DNA of 64,000 bases from Planotetraspora mira (GTDB lineage Bacteria > Actinomycetota > Actinomycetes > Streptosporangiales > Streptosporangiaceae). Below are positions 8,202-18,252 of the stretch, piece by piece. Both the position numbers and the translations under genes were made by a program. The notes under the pieces are model-generated. The model ran no database searches. It saw only the letters and a list, made by a program, of their open reading frames with translations, and was not told where the DNA came from. The stretch is taken from the NCBI RefSeq assembly GCF_016863275.1, contig NZ_BOOO01000003.1, forward strand, positions 1 through 64,000, in the 5' to 3' direction. Position 1 is the stretch's first letter. Every line of letters begins with the position of its first letter.

Positions 8202-9553
8202 TGAAGGACCTCAACGCCACGCCCGTAACCGGCCTCGTCGCCGCGCTGCCTGAGGGACGGGTGCTGACCGACCCGGACGTCACCGAGTCGTACGCGAGGG
8301 ACCGGACGTTCGCCCCACCGGGAAAGGCGCTCGGCGTCGTCCTCGCGCAGACGCGTGACGACGTGGTCGCCACGCTGCGCTGGGCGAGTGAGCACCGCGT
8401 GCCCGTGGTGCCGCGCGGGGCGGGAAGCGGCCTCGCCGGCGGGGCGACCGCCGTCGACGGATGCCTCGTCCTGTCGCTGGCCAGGATGACGGAGATCCGC
8501 GAACTGTCCCCGGCGGACGAGATCGCGGTCGTCGAACCCGGTGTGATCACCGCCGACCTCGATCGGGCCGCCCGGGAGCACGGGCTGATGTACGCGCCCG
8601 ACCCGTCTTCGTACGAGATCTCCACGATCGGCGGCAACCTGGCCACGAACGCGGGCGGCCTGCGCTGTGTGAAGTACGGCGTGACCCGCGACTCGACGCT
8701 GGGACTGGAGGTCGTCCTCGCGGACGGCAGAGTGCTCGACACCGGGCGGCGGACGGTGAAGGGCGTGACCGGATACGACCTGACGGGCCTGTTCGTCGGC
8801 TCGGAGGGCACGCTCGGCGTGATCACCGCGGCCACCCTGCGACTGCGGCGTCTCCCCCTCCAGGTCGCCACCGTCGCCGCCGAGTTCACCTCGTTGCGGG
8901 ACGCCGCCTCCGCCGTCTCGGCGATCATCGCGGCCGGGTGCCGGCCCTCGATGCTGGAACTGATGGACAGGACCACCCTGGAGGCCATCGACGCCTGGAA
9001 GAACATCGGCCTGGAGCCCACGACGCGGGCCATGCTCATCGCCCAGGCCGAGGGCTCGCCGGACGAGATGGCCGCCCTGTGCGATTCCGCCTCGTTCGTC
9101 GCGGAGGCGTCGACGCCCGAGGAGGCGGCGGAACTGGTCGGCCTCCGGCGGCTCGCCTACGAGGCCAAGGAGCGCCTCGGGCAGTGCCTCGTCGAGGACG
9201 TGTGCGTGCCCCGCTCGCGACTCCCCGAGATGATCTCCACGGTGGAGGACGCCGCGAAGAGGCACGGCGTGACCATCGCGACGGTGGCGCACGCCGGGGA
9301 CGGCAACCTGCACCCCGTGTTCATCTTCGACCGAGGCCTGGCGGAGCCCCCGCCGGAGGTCTGGACGGCGGCCGACGAGATCTTCCGTGCGGCTCTCGAC
9401 CTGGGCGGGACGCTGACGGGCGAGCACGGCGTGGGCCTGATCAAGCGCCGATGGCTCGGTCTGGAGATCGGGCCCGTCGCCGCCGAACTCCACCTGGGGA
9501 TCAAGCAGGTGTTCGACCCGCTCAACATCCTCAATCCGGGAAAGGCCATCTGA
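8201..9553 (+). CDS. FAD-linked oxidase, GlcD / D-lactate dehydrogenase type
   Basis: A 450-residue flavoenzyme with an N-terminal PCMH-type FAD-binding domain (VPRGAGSGLAGG near residue 70; TIGGNLATNAGG near 150) and a C-terminal FAD-oxidase domain (HAGDGNLHPVF, then GTLTGEHGVG near the end). The family oxidises 2-hydroxy acids such as glycolate or D-lactate, passing electrons to quinone or other acceptors. The substrate here is not determined. GTG at 8201 is chosen because the -10 box lies six bases upstream and the protein then begins with VKDLNA. The gene ends 30 bases before the TetR gene of the carboxylase operon, which has its own promoter, so linkage to that pathway is only possible. 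Confidence 0.88.
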   Translation: MKDLNATPVTGLVAALPEGRVLTDPDVTESYARDRTFAPPGKALGVVLAQTRDDVVATLRWASEHRVPVVPRGAGSGLAGGATAVDGCLVLSLARMTEIRELSPADEIAVVEPGVITADLDRAAREHGLMYAPDPSSYEISTIGGNLATNAGGLRCVKYGVTRDSTLGLEVVLADGRVLDTGRRTVKGVTGYDLTGLFVGSEGTLGVITAATLRLRRLPLQVATVAAEFTSLRDAASAVSAIIAAGCRPSMLELMDRTTLEAIDAWKNIGLEPTTRAMLIAQAEGSPDEMAALCDSASFVAEASTPEEAAELVGLRRLAYEAKERLGQCLVEDVCVPRSRLPEMISTVEDAAKRHGVTIATVAHAGDGNLHPVFIFDRGLAEPPPEVWTAADEIFRAALDLGGTLTGEHGVGLIKRRWLGLEIGPVAAELHLGIKQVFDPLNILNPGKAI

Positions 9554-9570
9554 ATCGGTCCAATCCCGGG

Positions 9571-9584
9571 TAAGGTACCTGACG
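9571..9584 (+). promoter_or_regulatory. Leaderless -10 element of the TetR-carboxylase operon
   Basis: TAAGGT (9571-9576), a strong actinobacterial -10 form, then seven bases and the GTG start at 9584. No Shine-Dalgarno sequence. Confidence 0.55.
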
Positions 9585-10210
9585 TGATCGTCAAGTCCGA
9601 GCCGCCGATCACCGGGCGGGGCCGCCGTACGCGCACGGCCCTGGTCCGGGCGGGACGTGAGGCGTTCGAGGAGCATCCGTACGACAACGTGCGGGTGGAC
9701 GACGTGTGCACGCGGGCGGGCGTCTCGCACGGCACCTTCTACACCTACTTCGGTTCGAAGGAAGCCCTGTTCCGCGAGGTCGCGGAGGCGGTCGTCGGCG
9801 AGATGTTCGCGGCGAGCGTCGTCGGCCCGGCCGTCCCCGACGATCCGTACGCCAGGGTCGAGGCCGCCAACCGGCTCTATCTGCGGGCGTGGGCGGGCAA
9901 CTCGCGCCTGATGCGCATGCTGGAGCAGGCCGCGATGGCCGACGAGAGCTTCCGCGACCTGCTGCTGGAACTGCGCGAGATGTTCGTGCGGCGCGGCGCG
10001 GAGGGCCTGCGGCGCCTCCAGGAGGAGGGGCTGGCCGACCCCGCGCTCGACCCGCGGCTGACGGCCGTCATGCTGGGCGGGATGGTCGAGCACTTCGCCC
10101 ACGTGTGGCTGGATCTCGGGGAATCGTGTGACGAGAAGACGGCGGTGGACATGTTGACGACGTTGTGGACCAGAGCGATCCGACTCGAGGAGGGGCAGGT
10201 CCCCCGATGA
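9584..10210 (+). CDS. TetR-family regulator leading the acyl-CoA carboxylase operon
   Basis: A 208-residue regulator. The N-terminal helix-turn-helix is clear (VRVDDVCTRAGVSHGTFYTYFGSKEALF, roughly residues 37-64), and the rest is a helical ligand-binding domain. It starts with a leaderless GTG. Its stop overlaps the ATG of the carboxyltransferase gene by four bases (ATGA), so it is the first gene of the operon and may autoregulate. By analogy with AtuR and other TetR regulators of acyl-CoA pathways, the inducer could be an acyl-CoA; this is inference. Confidence 0.9.
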   Translation: MIVKSEPPITGRGRRTRTALVRAGREAFEEHPYDNVRVDDVCTRAGVSHGTFYTYFGSKEALFREVAEAVVGEMFAASVVGPAVPDDPYARVEAANRLYLRAWAGNSRLMRMLEQAAMADESFRDLLLELREMFVRRGAEGLRRLQEEGLADPALDPRLTAVMLGGMVEHFAHVWLDLGESCDEKTAVDMLTTLWTRAIRLEEGQVPR

Positions 10211-11802
10211 CCGTCGTCAGCAGCCGGCTGGACCCCTCCGGCCCCGAGTACGGCTCCCGCCGCGAGGCCATGCTGGCCAAGCTCGCCGACCTGGACGCCG
10301 AGCACGCCAAGGCGGTGGCCGGCGGCGGGCCGAAGTACGTCGAGCGCCACAGGGGGCGGGGCAAGCTGCTCGCGCGTGAGCGGATCGAGTTGCTCGTCGA
10401 CCCCGACTCCCCGTTCCTGGAGTTGTCCCCCCTCGCTGCCTGGGGCACCGACTTCCCCGTGGGCGCGAGCGTGGTGACCGGGATCGGCGTCATCGAGGGC
10501 GTCGAGTGCGTGATCACCGCCAACGACCCGACCGTCCGGGGCGGCTCGTCCAATCCGTGGACCCTCCGCAAGACCCTGCGGGCCGCGGACATCGCGCTGC
10601 AGAACCGCATGCCGTTCGTCAACCTGGTGGAGTCGGGGGGAGCCGACCTTCCGACGCAGAAGGAGATCTTCATCCCCGGCGGCCGGATATTTCGTGATCT
10701 GACCAGGCTGTCGGCGGCCGGGATCCCCACCATCGCGCTGGTCTTCGGCAACTCCACGGCCGGCGGGGCGTACGTCCCCGGCATGAGCGACTACGTCGTC
10801 ATGGTCAGGGAGCAGGCCAAGGTCTTCCTGGGCGGGCCGCCCCTGGTGAAGATGGCGACCGGCGAGGAGTCCGACGACGAGTCGCTCGGCGGCGCGGAGA
10901 TGCACGCGCGGACCTCAGGCCTGGCCGACTATCTCGCGGCCGACGAGCACGACGCCCTCCGCCTGGGCCGCCGGATCGTCAGGCGGCTCGACTGGCACAA
11001 AGCCGGACGGCCCCCCGGCCCCGCGACGGAGCCCCTCCTCGACGAGGACGAGTTGCTGGGGATCGTCCCTGAGGATCTGAAGATCCCCTTCGACCCGCGC
11101 GAGGTCATCGCCCGGGTGGTGGACGGCAGCGACTTCGACGAGTTCAAGCCGCTCTACGGCGCGAGCCTGGTGACCGGGTGGGCGTCGGTGCACGGGCACC
11201 CGGTCGGGATCCTCGCCAACGCGCGCGGGGTCCTGTTCGGCGAGGAGGCCGAGAAGGCGGCGCAGTTCATCCAGCTCGCGAACCAGTCGCGCACCCCTCT
11301 GGTGTTCCTGCAGAACACGACGGGCTACATGGTCGGCAAGGACTACGAGCAGGGCGGCATCATCAAGCAGGGCGCGATGATGATCAACGCTGTGTCCAAC
11401 TCGACCGTGCCGCACATCACGATCGTCATGGGGGCCTCCTACGGCGCGGGCAACTACGGGATGTGCGGGCGGGCCTACGATCCCCGGTTCCTGTTCTCGT
11501 GGCCGAGCGCCAAGTCGGCCGTCATGGGCCCGGCGCAGCTGGCCGGCGTCCTGTCGATCGTGGGCCGGGCCGCCGCGGAGGCGCGCGGCCAGGCCTACGA
11601 CGAGGAGGCCGACGTGGCGATGCGGCAGATGGTGGAGGCGCAGATCGAGGCCGAGTCGTTGCCGTTCTTCCTGTCCGGCAGGCTCTACGACGACGGCGTG
11701 ATCGACCCCCGGGACACCAGGACCGTGCTCGGGATATGCCTGTCCGCGGTCGGCAACGCGCCCGCCGCCGAACCCGCCGGCTACGGCGTCTTCCGGATGT
11801 GA
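10207..11802 (+). CDS. Acyl-CoA carboxylase, carboxyltransferase (beta) subunit, MCC/GCC type
   Basis: A 531-residue carboxyltransferase subunit. It moves CO2 from carboxybiotin to a branched acyl-CoA such as 3-methylcrotonyl-CoA or geranyl-CoA. The two crotonase-like halves are visible: GGAYVPGMSDYVVMV in the first and QNTTGYMVGKDYEQGGI with MGASYGAGNYGMCGRAYDP in the second, the oxyanion-type glycine motifs of this family. It overlaps the TetR gene by four bases and is 13 bases from the biotin carboxylase start, so alpha and beta subunits are encoded together. A second, distinct pair lies at 32.5-36.0 kb. Sequence alone does not separate methylcrotonyl- from geranyl-CoA specificity. Confidence 0.92.
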   Translation: MTVVSSRLDPSGPEYGSRREAMLAKLADLDAEHAKAVAGGGPKYVERHRGRGKLLARERIELLVDPDSPFLELSPLAAWGTDFPVGASVVTGIGVIEGVECVITANDPTVRGGSSNPWTLRKTLRAADIALQNRMPFVNLVESGGADLPTQKEIFIPGGRIFRDLTRLSAAGIPTIALVFGNSTAGGAYVPGMSDYVVMVREQAKVFLGGPPLVKMATGEESDDESLGGAEMHARTSGLADYLAADEHDALRLGRRIVRRLDWHKAGRPPGPATEPLLDEDELLGIVPEDLKIPFDPREVIARVVDGSDFDEFKPLYGASLVTGWASVHGHPVGILANARGVLFGEEAEKAAQFIQLANQSRTPLVFLQNTTGYMVGKDYEQGGIIKQGAMMINAVSNSTVPHITIVMGASYGAGNYGMCGRAYDPRFLFSWPSAKSAVMGPAQLAGVLSIVGRAAAEARGQAYDEEADVAMRQMVEAQIEAESLPFFLSGRLYDDGVIDPRDTRTVLGICLSAVGNAPAAEPAGYGVFRM

Positions 11803-11815
11803 AGGGGTGGTGGGG

Positions 11816-14001
<2,186 letters not shown>

Positions 14002-14002
<1 letters not shown>

Positions 14003-14805
14003 TGGAGCCAGTGACGGATCCAGTGTCAGAGCCGGCGACGGAGCCGCTCGTCCGCCGCGAGGAGGCGGGCGGCGTGGCCACGATCACGCTCGACTCGCCG
14101 CGCAACCGCAACGCCCTGTCGTCCCGGCTTCTCCAGGAGTTGGACGACGCGCTGACGTGGGCGATCGCCGATCCGGACGTGCGCGTCACGGTGCTGACGG
14201 GTGCCGGGCCCGTGTTCTGCTCCGGCGCCGACCTGAAGGAGCAGCGCGGCGCCGCGCCGGTCACGACGTCCTTCCCCGAGATCATGAGCCTGATCTGGGA
14301 GAGCCCCAAGCCGGTCGTCTGCCGGCTGAACGGCACCGCGCGCGCGGGCGGCCTCGGGCTCGTGGCCGCGTGCGACTTCGCCATCGCGCCGGACACGGCG
14401 TCGTTCGCGTTCAGCGAGGTGCGACTGGGCGTGGTCCCGGCGATGATCTCGGTGACCACTCTGCGCAGGCTCGATCCGCGGGCCGCGGCGGAGTACTTCC
14501 TGACGGGCGAGGTCTTCACCGCCGCCCGCGCGGCCGAGATCGGCCTGCTGACGCGTGCCGTGCCGGAGGAGGATCTCGACGCCACGGTGGCGCACTACGC
14601 GGACATGTTGCTGCGCGGCGCCCCGGAGGCCCTGGCCATCACCAAGCGGCTCGTCCGGGAGGTGCCGGGGATGCCCGTCGACGAGGGGTTCCGCCGGATG
14701 GCCGAGCTGTCGGCCCGGCGTTTCACCTCAGAGGAGGGCCAGGAGGGCATCCGCGCGTTCATGGAGAAGCGGCCCGCCTCCTGGGTGCCGGACGGCAGGG
14801 GCTGA
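14002..14805 (+). CDS. Enoyl-CoA hydratase/isomerase family protein
   Basis: A 267-residue crotonase. The oxyanion-hole segments are FCSGADLKEQ (near residue 75) and TARAGGLGLVAACDFAIAP (near 113-131), followed by FSEVRLGVVPAMIS. In carboxylase operons this enzyme hydrates the carboxylated product, such as 3-methylglutaconyl-CoA (LiuC) or isohexenyl-glutaconyl-CoA (AtuE). The ATG at 14002 shares a base with the previous stop. The first 15 residues (EPVTDPVSEPATEP) continue the same low-complexity style as the tail of the upstream carboxylase, so the repeat-rich DNA spans the gene junction. The liu-type operon at 30-36 kb lacks a hydratase, so this enzyme might serve both. Confidence 0.9.
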
Positions 14806-14823
14806 GCCGGAGATGAGCCGGAT

Positions 14824-16572
14824 ATGACTCTGCGCATCGCCAACTGCAGCGGCTTCTACGGCGACCGCCTCTCGGCCGCGCGGGAGATGGTCGAGGGCGG
14901 CCCGATCGACGTCCTCACCGGCGACTGGCTGGCCGAGCTGACCATGATGATCCTCGCGGGCAACCGGCTCAAGGGGCGTCCCGGCTACGCCCGCACCTTC
15001 CTCACCCAGATGGAGCAGGTCCTCGGCACCTGCCTCGACCGGGGCATCAAGGTCGTCTCGAACGCGGGCGGTCTCGATCCGCGGGCCTGCGCCGAGGCCG
15101 TGTCCGAGCTCGCCGGGCGTCTGGGCCTGCGGGCGTCGGTCGCCCACGTCACCGGCGACGACCTCATGCCCCTCGGCGGGCCGGTCGTCGACGCCGACAC
15201 CGGCGAGACCCTCGCGGCCGCGCCGATCACCGCGAACGCCTACCTCGGCGGCCGGCCCATCGCCGTGGCGCTGGAGCACGGCGCCGACGTCGTGGTGACC
15301 GGGCGCGTCACCGACGCCGCCCTGGTGACGGGCCCCGGGATGTGGTGGTACGGCTGGCAGCCCGGCGACCTCGACGCGCTGGCGGGATCGGTGGTCGCGG
15401 GACACATCATCGAATGCGGCTGCCAGGCGACCGGCGGCAACTACGCGTTCTTCGGCGAGGTGCCCGACCTGGCGCACTGCGGGTTCCCGATCGCAGAGCT
15501 GCGGGCCGACGGGTCAAGCGTGATCACCAAGCATCCCGGCACGGGCGGCCTGGTGTCGGTGGGCACCGTCACGGCCCAGTTGCTCTACGAGATCGGCTCG
15601 CCGCGGTATCTCGGGCCGGACGCGACGGCGAGGTTCGACACGATCCGGCTGGAGCAGGAGGGCCCCGACCGTGTGCTCGTCTCCGGCGTGCGCGGGGAGG
15701 CTCCGCCTGCCACGCTGAAGGTCGCGGTCAACCACCTCGGCGGCTACCGCAACACGATGACGCTCGTGCTCACCGGGCTCGGCATCGAGGACAAGGCGCG
15801 CGTCGCGCAGGAGGCCGTCTGGGCGCGCGTGCCCAGGGAGTCCTTCGACGAGGTCCACGTCGAGCTGACCCCGATGTTCCCGCCGGCCGGCGGCGCGGGC
15901 ACCGCCCTGCTCCGCATCACGGTGATGGACGCCGACAAGGGGAAGGCGGGCCGGGCGTTCTCCTCTGCCGTGGTGGAGACCGGGCTGGCGGGGTATCCGG
16001 GTTTCTACGGCCTCACTCCCCCGGGCGACGCCTCGCCCTACGGCGTCTACACGCCGTCGTCCGTCGCCGCGGACGCCGTGCGGGCCGTGGTGACCGTGGA
16101 CGGCACGCGGATCGAGGTCCCCCACGTGGCCGTGCCCGGGGACCAGGCGCCTCAGAACGAGCACGAGAGGCAAGACGAGCCGGGTCAGCCGGGTCGGGAC
16201 GGCGGGGACGAGCCCTCCGGTGGCCAGGTGCGGCCGCTCGGGACGGTGGCCGGGGCCCGCTCCGGCGACAAGGGCGGCAACGCCAACCTCGGCGTCTGGG
16301 TCCGTACGGCCGAGCAGTACGCGTGGCTGAGCTCCTTCCTCACCGTCGACAGGCTCAGGGAGCTGTTGCCGGAGACCGGCGACCTGCCGATCGAGCGGTT
16401 CGCGCTGCCCAACCTGCTCGCGCTCAACTTCGTCGTGCGGGGTCTGCTGGGGCGCGGCGTCGCGGCCAGCCCCCTGCTCGACGCCCAGGCGAAGGCACTG
16501 GGGGAACGGCTGAGAGCGGTCGCCGTGCCCATTCCTCCATTTATCGACGCCCCGAAATGCGACATTTCCTGA
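14824..16572 (+). CDS. AtuA-like protein (DUF1446 plus C-terminal ferredoxin-like domain)
   Basis: A 582-residue protein of the acyclic terpene utilisation AtuA family. The DUF1446 part starts MTLRIANCSGFYGDR and carries GDWLAELTM and SNAGGLDPRACAE. A hydrophilic linker at residues about 440-462 leads to a C-terminal domain of about 110 residues beginning near GARSGDKGGNANLG. AtuA is required for citronellol and geraniol catabolism in Pseudomonas, but its reaction is not established. It starts 18 bases after the hydratase with a GGAG ribosome site. With carboxyltransferase, biotin carboxylase and hydratase upstream, the gene set matches AtuC/F/E/A. Confidence 0.9.
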   Translation: MTLRIANCSGFYGDRLSAAREMVEGGPIDVLTGDWLAELTMMILAGNRLKGRPGYARTFLTQMEQVLGTCLDRGIKVVSNAGGLDPRACAEAVSELAGRLGLRASVAHVTGDDLMPLGGPVVDADTGETLAAAPITANAYLGGRPIAVALEHGADVVVTGRVTDAALVTGPGMWWYGWQPGDLDALAGSVVAGHIIECGCQATGGNYAFFGEVPDLAHCGFPIAELRADGSSVITKHPGTGGLVSVGTVTAQLLYEIGSPRYLGPDATARFDTIRLEQEGPDRVLVSGVRGEAPPATLKVAVNHLGGYRNTMTLVLTGLGIEDKARVAQEAVWARVPRESFDEVHVELTPMFPPAGGAGTALLRITVMDADKGKAGRAFSSAVVETGLAGYPGFYGLTPPGDASPYGVYTPSSVAADAVRAVVTVDGTRIEVPHVAVPGDQAPQNEHERQDEPGQPGRDGGDEPSGGQVRPLGTVAGARSGDKGGNANLGVWVRTAEQYAWLSSFLTVDRLRELLPETGDLPIERFALPNLLALNFVVRGLLGRGVAASPLLDAQAKALGERLRAVAVPIPPFIDAPKCDIS

Positions 16573-16654
16573 AATACAGGAGCAGAGGTAACGGGGCTCG
16601 TCCTACCATTGCGCGCAATTGCTCTTCTTGGCGCTCAAATGCGGGGGTACTGCC

Positions 16655-16861
16655 ATGCGACTGCGGTTTCTCGGTTCCACCTCGGAGTCCGGGGCGTGTC
16701 CCTCGCTGTACGAGACCGACCGCGGCACGGTCGTCGTCCAGGGTCTCGAGCTGGTCGACCACGACGCCCGGGCCGACCTGCTCCACGTGCTCGACGGGGA
16801 GACGGCCGTCGAGGTCCCGCGCGAGCTCCTGGTCGAGATCGCCAGGCGCGTGCTCGGCTGA
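16655..16861 (+). CDS. Small acidic protein (68 aa) next to an XRE regulator
   Basis: A 68-residue protein starting MRLRFLGSTSESG, with a hydrophobic centre (GTVVVQGLEL) and an ETAVEVPRELL segment. I recognise it as a small hypothetical protein type often encoded beside XRE/DUF5753 regulators, but no function is known. The ATG at 16655 follows GGGGG; the upstream in-frame ATG at 16619 lacks a site. A TACCAT at 16604-16609 could be its -10. The stop sits in a run of 12-bp repeats. A shared 14-base sequence follows both this stop and the stop of the XRE gene. Confidence 0.75.
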   Translation: MRLRFLGSTSESGACPSLYETDRGTVVVQGLELVDHDARADLLHVLDGETAVEVPRELLVEIARRVLG

Positions 16862-16918
16862 TCGCGGCACTGATCACGGCACTGATCATCGTGCTGATCA
16901 TCGTGCTGATCACGAATA
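16859..16918 (+). repeat. 12-bp tandem repeat upstream of the XRE gene
   Basis: Five consecutive 12-base units beginning TGATC (16859, 16871, 16883, 16895, 16907); units 3 and 4 are identical and the last is degenerate. The run starts at the stop of the small gene and leads into the palindrome before the XRE promoter. Each unit contains or approaches TGATCA. Confidence 0.8.
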
Positions 16919-16931
16919 GGGACTTCCCTAT
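16916..16931. promoter_or_regulatory. Palindromic operator candidate for the XRE gene
   Basis: ATAGGGACTTCCCTAT: perfect 7-bp arms with a CT centre. It lies 23 bases before a TACCTT -10 box (16955-16960), close to where a -35 would be, and 56 bases before the GTG at 16987. The position suits autoregulation by the XRE protein. Confidence 0.5.
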
Positions 16932-16986
16932 GGCTTGATCCTTCAGGCCGGGGCTACCTTTGAGCGCACCACGGCCGGAGGTAGGA

Positions 16987-17922
16987 GTGAGCGGTTTCCA
17001 GCAGGCCCGCGTCGACCTGGGGGTCCATCTGCGGCAATTGCGCGAGGCCGCCCACCTGTCGGGAAAGGACCTGGCCGAGCGGCTGGGATGGCAGCCGTCC
17101 AAGGTCTCCCGCATCGAGAACGCCCGGCAGACCGCCACGGAGGACGACGTGGTCGTCTGGGCGCAGGCCGTACAGGCCGGGCCCGAGACGTTCGACGGCC
17201 TGATCGAGCAGGCGGTCGGGCTGCAGGCCCACCAGGACACGTGGCGGCAGCGGCACAAGAGCGGGCTGGCCGCGCTCCAGGAGGACGTCAAGGATCTGGA
17301 GTCCCGCACCCGGCTGCTGCGAGTGTTCGAACCCGGCCTGGTGATCGGGCTCCTGCAGACCGCCGAGTACGCCAGGCACATCTTCAGCAAGGTCCGCCGC
17401 CTCTACGACACGACCGACGACATCGACGCCGCGATCCGGGTCAGGATGCAGCGGCAGGAGATCCTCTACGACCCGGGCCGCCGGTTCCGCTTCGTCATGC
17501 CGGAGTCGGCGCTGCGCTACCGTCTGGCGCCGCTCGAGGTGATGCGCGGCCAACTCGACCGGCTGCTCGCGGTCACGACCCTCCCGAACGTCGAGTTCGG
17601 GATCATCCCGTTCGAGGCGCCGTTGCCGGCGGCGCTCGTCAACTCGTTCTACATCTACAACGACTCCACGGTGGGAGTGCCGACGAGGACCAAGGACCTG
17701 TTGTTGCGCGACCCCGACGACGTGGCGTTCTACGCCCAGGCGTTCGAGGAGCTCTGCGAGGTGGCGTCGTTCCACGAGGCCGCCAGGGCCGTCATCGTCG
17801 GCGTCATCGACGAGGGCCTGGGCCGGCACCGCGAGCACGCCCGGGACCACGCCCTGGACCACAGCCGGGACCACGGCCGGGACCACGGCCGGGAGCGGAT
17901 ACGGGAACAATCACCGGGCTGA
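16987..17922 (+). CDS. XRE helix-turn-helix regulator with DUF5753 (Scr1-type) domain
   Basis: A 311-residue regulator. The N-terminal lambda-repressor-like HTH is LREAAHLSGKDLAERLGWQPSKVSRIENARQ in outline (residues about 17-48). The C-terminal DUF5753 domain shows LVIGLLQTAEYAR, then VEFGIIPFEAPLP. Such regulators in Streptomyces (for example WhiJ-like proteins) work with small partner proteins in development. The GTG at 16987 follows GGAGGT by four bases; a TTG at 16960 would overlap the -10 box. The C-terminal tail has four 12-base units encoding RDHA, LDHS, RDHG, RDHG, an unusual His/Asp/Arg-rich end. Small genes flank it on both sides and could be its partners. Confidence 0.9.
   Translation: MSGFQQARVDLGVHLRQLREAAHLSGKDLAERLGWQPSKVSRIENARQTATEDDVVVWAQAVQAGPETFDGLIEQAVGLQAHQDTWRQRHKSGLAALQEDVKDLESRTRLLRVFEPGLVIGLLQTAEYARHIFSKVRRLYDTTDDIDAAIRVRMQRQEILYDPGRRFRFVMPESALRYRLAPLEVMRGQLDRLLAVTTLPNVEFGIIPFEAPLPAALVNSFYIYNDSTVGVPTRTKDLLLRDPDDVAFYAQAFEELCEVASFHEAARAVIVGVIDEGLGRHREHARDHALDHSRDHGRDHGRERIREQSPG
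17842..17889 (+). repeat. 12-bp repeat encoding the RDHG tail of the XRE protein
   Basis: Four adjacent 12-base units (17842, 17854, 17866, 17878); the last two are identical. The encoded tail is rich in histidine and could bind metal, which is speculative. Confidence 0.75.
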
Positions 17923-17992
17923 TCGCGGCAATTGCTTGATGGCCGCTCCCGGAGCGTGCAATCCTGTCCCTCTGAACGGGAGGTGACGGGCG

Positions 17993-18250
17993 ATGGTCGA
18001 CACGGTTACCGGCATCCAGGAGTTCGCCGCCGCCGCTCGCCGGCACATCGACCTGTCGGTCCGGGTGATGGCCGGCACGCCTCCCCGGGTCGAGGTCCGC
18101 AACCGCTTCAGCGAGACGCTGCACGAGACGGTGACCTGCTCCGACGAGGGCGCCTTCGTCACCTCGTGGGCTTACCGGCTGGGGACGGTGGACGACGTGC
18201 CGGACGCCGCCGCCCGGCTGGCCTATCTCATGGCCGCCCTGCCCGCCTAG
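17993..18250 (+). CDS. Small protein of unknown function (85 aa) after the XRE gene
   Basis: An 85-residue protein, MVDTVTGIQEFAAAARRHID at the N-terminus, preceded by GGGAGGTGAC at a good distance. It has no domain I can name. It lies 70 bases after the XRE stop, separated by a GCAATTGC palindrome (17928-17935). Together with the 68-residue protein upstream it makes a small protein-XRE-small protein locus; such neighbours of DUF5753 regulators often act as accessory factors, which is inference here. Confidence 0.75.
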   Translation: MVDTVTGIQEFAAAARRHIDLSVRVMAGTPPRVEVRNRFSETLHETVTCSDEGAFVTSWAYRLGTVDDVPDAAARLAYLMAALPA

Positions 18251-18252
18251 CC

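Noticed and set aside
16859-16918. 12-bp repeats as a CRISPR array
   Set aside because: Units are adjacent without spacers and no cas genes are present.
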